From NCBI RefSeq assembly GCF_040822065.1, contig NZ_CP162005.1:4154001-4218000 (forward strand): a DNA stretch of 64,000 nt, written 5' to 3'. The DNA is from Pedobacter sp. WC2423 (GTDB lineage: Bacteria > Bacteroidota > Bacteroidia > Sphingobacteriales > Sphingobacteriaceae). A model generated the notes under the pieces. It made no database searches and had not been told where the DNA came from. It saw only the letters and a list, made by a program, of their open reading frames with translations. The position numbers and the translations under genes were made by a program. Numbering within the stretch: the first letter of the stretch is position 1; every line of letters begins with the position of its first letter. Shown one piece after another: positions 63,170 through 64,000 of the stretch.

Positions 63170-64000
63170 CTAATTAGGGTTCTTAACGTAATAAATATTA
63201 AGTCTTATTTTTCGGTTCGCAGGGTTATTAAATGAACCGATAACAGCTCTTCCTGCTGAGGTTGCATAAGGTTGTAAATTAAATTCAGTTGTAGCTGTCG
63301 GTACCAAATATGTTCCGTAATCTACAGTTTTTCCGTCAACAATATCCTGAATATAGCTGGTTACGACAAACGTATAGCTTTTTTTCGTTTTATCATAAAA
63401 CCCTCCGAATGGTAATAATGCCCGCGGATCACCTGATGGATTATTCGTTGAGGCCACATTATTATCCGGTAAATTTTGTCTTTGTTTCGCAAGATCCAAT
63501 CTGTATAAAGAAAGACGAGGTGGTATTTTAAATGGAACTGAATCTGTAGGGTCGCTGATGTCAATCACTAATTCAGCTTTATTAATAACAATTTTTCCAA
63601 TGGAAGCTTTCAGGTTTTTCAGGTAAGGAAATGTTATCTTGTTCCTTACTCCGCTCATCGCCTGCAAATAAGTTACTGCGTAATCTGCGGGAGTTTTTAC
63701 CTGGGCTGCAATTGCTGTATTCGTGTAATCATGTTTTACAGTTGCTGCAACTGGCCCTGCAGGTGCAGATATCGGGAACATTGCTGCTACTGTATCTCTG
63801 AGCGTTGTCGTTGTTGCATTTTGTTTTTTATAATAAATCTCCAGGTTAGAGCTGCTGCCAGCAAAATTAAGGAACATGACTGCCCCAGGTTTTCCTGAAG
63901 CCAGGCTTGCAGTTACTTTTAAGCCTTTAAAGGCAGCTGCTAAATTAGCATTTGTACTTAAAGTTACAGAGTCCAGTGCCATGATCTTACTTTTGATCAA
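63170..64000 (-). CDS. DUF4270 family lipoprotein, N-terminus outside window
   Basis: At least 276 aa; the frame is open at base 64000, where the track's TTG is not a real start. DUF4270 proteins of Bacteroidota are large exported lipoproteins with beta-sandwich segments. The visible C-terminal half ends in RAVIGSFNNPANRKIRLNIYYV, the typical tail, with KAELVIDISDPTDSVPFKIP earlier. Function unknown. The IS element lies 39 bp after its stop. Confidence 0.8.
   Translation of the reverse strand: MIKSKIMALDSVTLSTNANLAAAFKGLKVTASLASGKPGAVMFLNFAGSSSNLEIYYKKQNATTTTLRDTVAAMFPISAPAGPVAATVKHDYTNTAIAAQVKTPADYAVTYLQAMSGVRNKITFPYLKNLKASIGKIVINKAELVIDISDPTDSVPFKIPPRLSLYRLDLAKQRQNLPDNNVASTNNPSGDPRALLPFGGFYDKTKKSYTFVVTSYIQDIVDGKTVDYGTYLVPTATTEFNLQPYATSAGRAVIGSFNNPANRKIRLNIYYVKNPN

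Noticed and set aside
1..64000. CRISPR array, prophage, defence island, tRNA or rRNA
   Set aside because: No regularly spaced repeats with spacers, phage or nuclease cluster, and no cloverleaf or rRNA-like segment was seen by eye.

Overview
The window reads as a chromosomal segment of a Bacteroidota bacterium of the Sphingobacteriaceae, most likely Pedobacter or a close relative. The evidence is a SusC/SusD pair, a DUF4270 lipoprotein, LytTR-type two-component signalling, TAnnTTTG promoter boxes with few Shine-Dalgarno sequences, a CarB that lacks the C-terminal allosteric domain, and a thiamine TonB receptor under a TPP riboswitch. The genus is inferred from protein style only; no rRNA or tRNA gene is present.

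Layout. 1-2215: the end of an S41-peptidase-like protein converging on a YitT membrane protein. 2322-8114: a tripartite RND efflux operon (adaptor, pump, outer-membrane lipoprotein), preceded on the same strand by a LytS/LytTR two-component pair (8271-10144). 10568-15254: a SusC/SusD nutrient-uptake pair, divergent from the kinase. 15315-32763: mixed housekeeping and peptide-turnover genes (M28, M14, PepT, dipeptide epimerase, rhomboid), a degenerate thiamine-pyrophosphokinase-like protein, a MscS channel and a beta-CASP nuclease. 32863-38058: the translation block rplM-rpsI-rpsB-tsf, then nagA, pyrH and frr. 38154-41171: an ABC exporter and an MFS transporter. 41263-45955: a vitamin locus with thiE, a TPP-riboswitch-controlled TonB receptor, a 50-aa protein, a NadR-like kinase and a PnuC-type transporter. 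46873-49689: carB. 49950-54526: a bulb-lectin lipoprotein, a Kup potassium transporter and a LemA/DUF3137 pair. 54565-60776: radA, rng, a 29-aa basic protein, a TPR protein, HU, mutY and ssb. 60777-63130: a noncoding stretch with short tandem repeats and a complete IS3-family element. 63170-64000: the C-terminal part of a DUF4270 lipoprotein.

How the genes work together. The receptor, ThiE and riboswitch form a thiamine-responsive unit, and the adjacent PnuC/NadR-like pair looks like uptake plus trapping of a pyridine-type or thiamine-type vitamin. Efflux genes and the two-component pair share a strand and may be functionally linked. The peptidases and the epimerase suggest a peptide-scavenging lifestyle.

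The most distinctive signal is at the level of the mobile element. The IS3-like element sits in the loop of what was apparently the terminator of the DUF4270 gene, and a lone inverted-repeat end of a related element sits in the loop of another terminator 60 kb away (1329-1348). The element also carries a textbook A6G -1 frameshift site and a self-complementary left end. I found no CRISPR array, prophage, defence island or wholly new multi-gene system.
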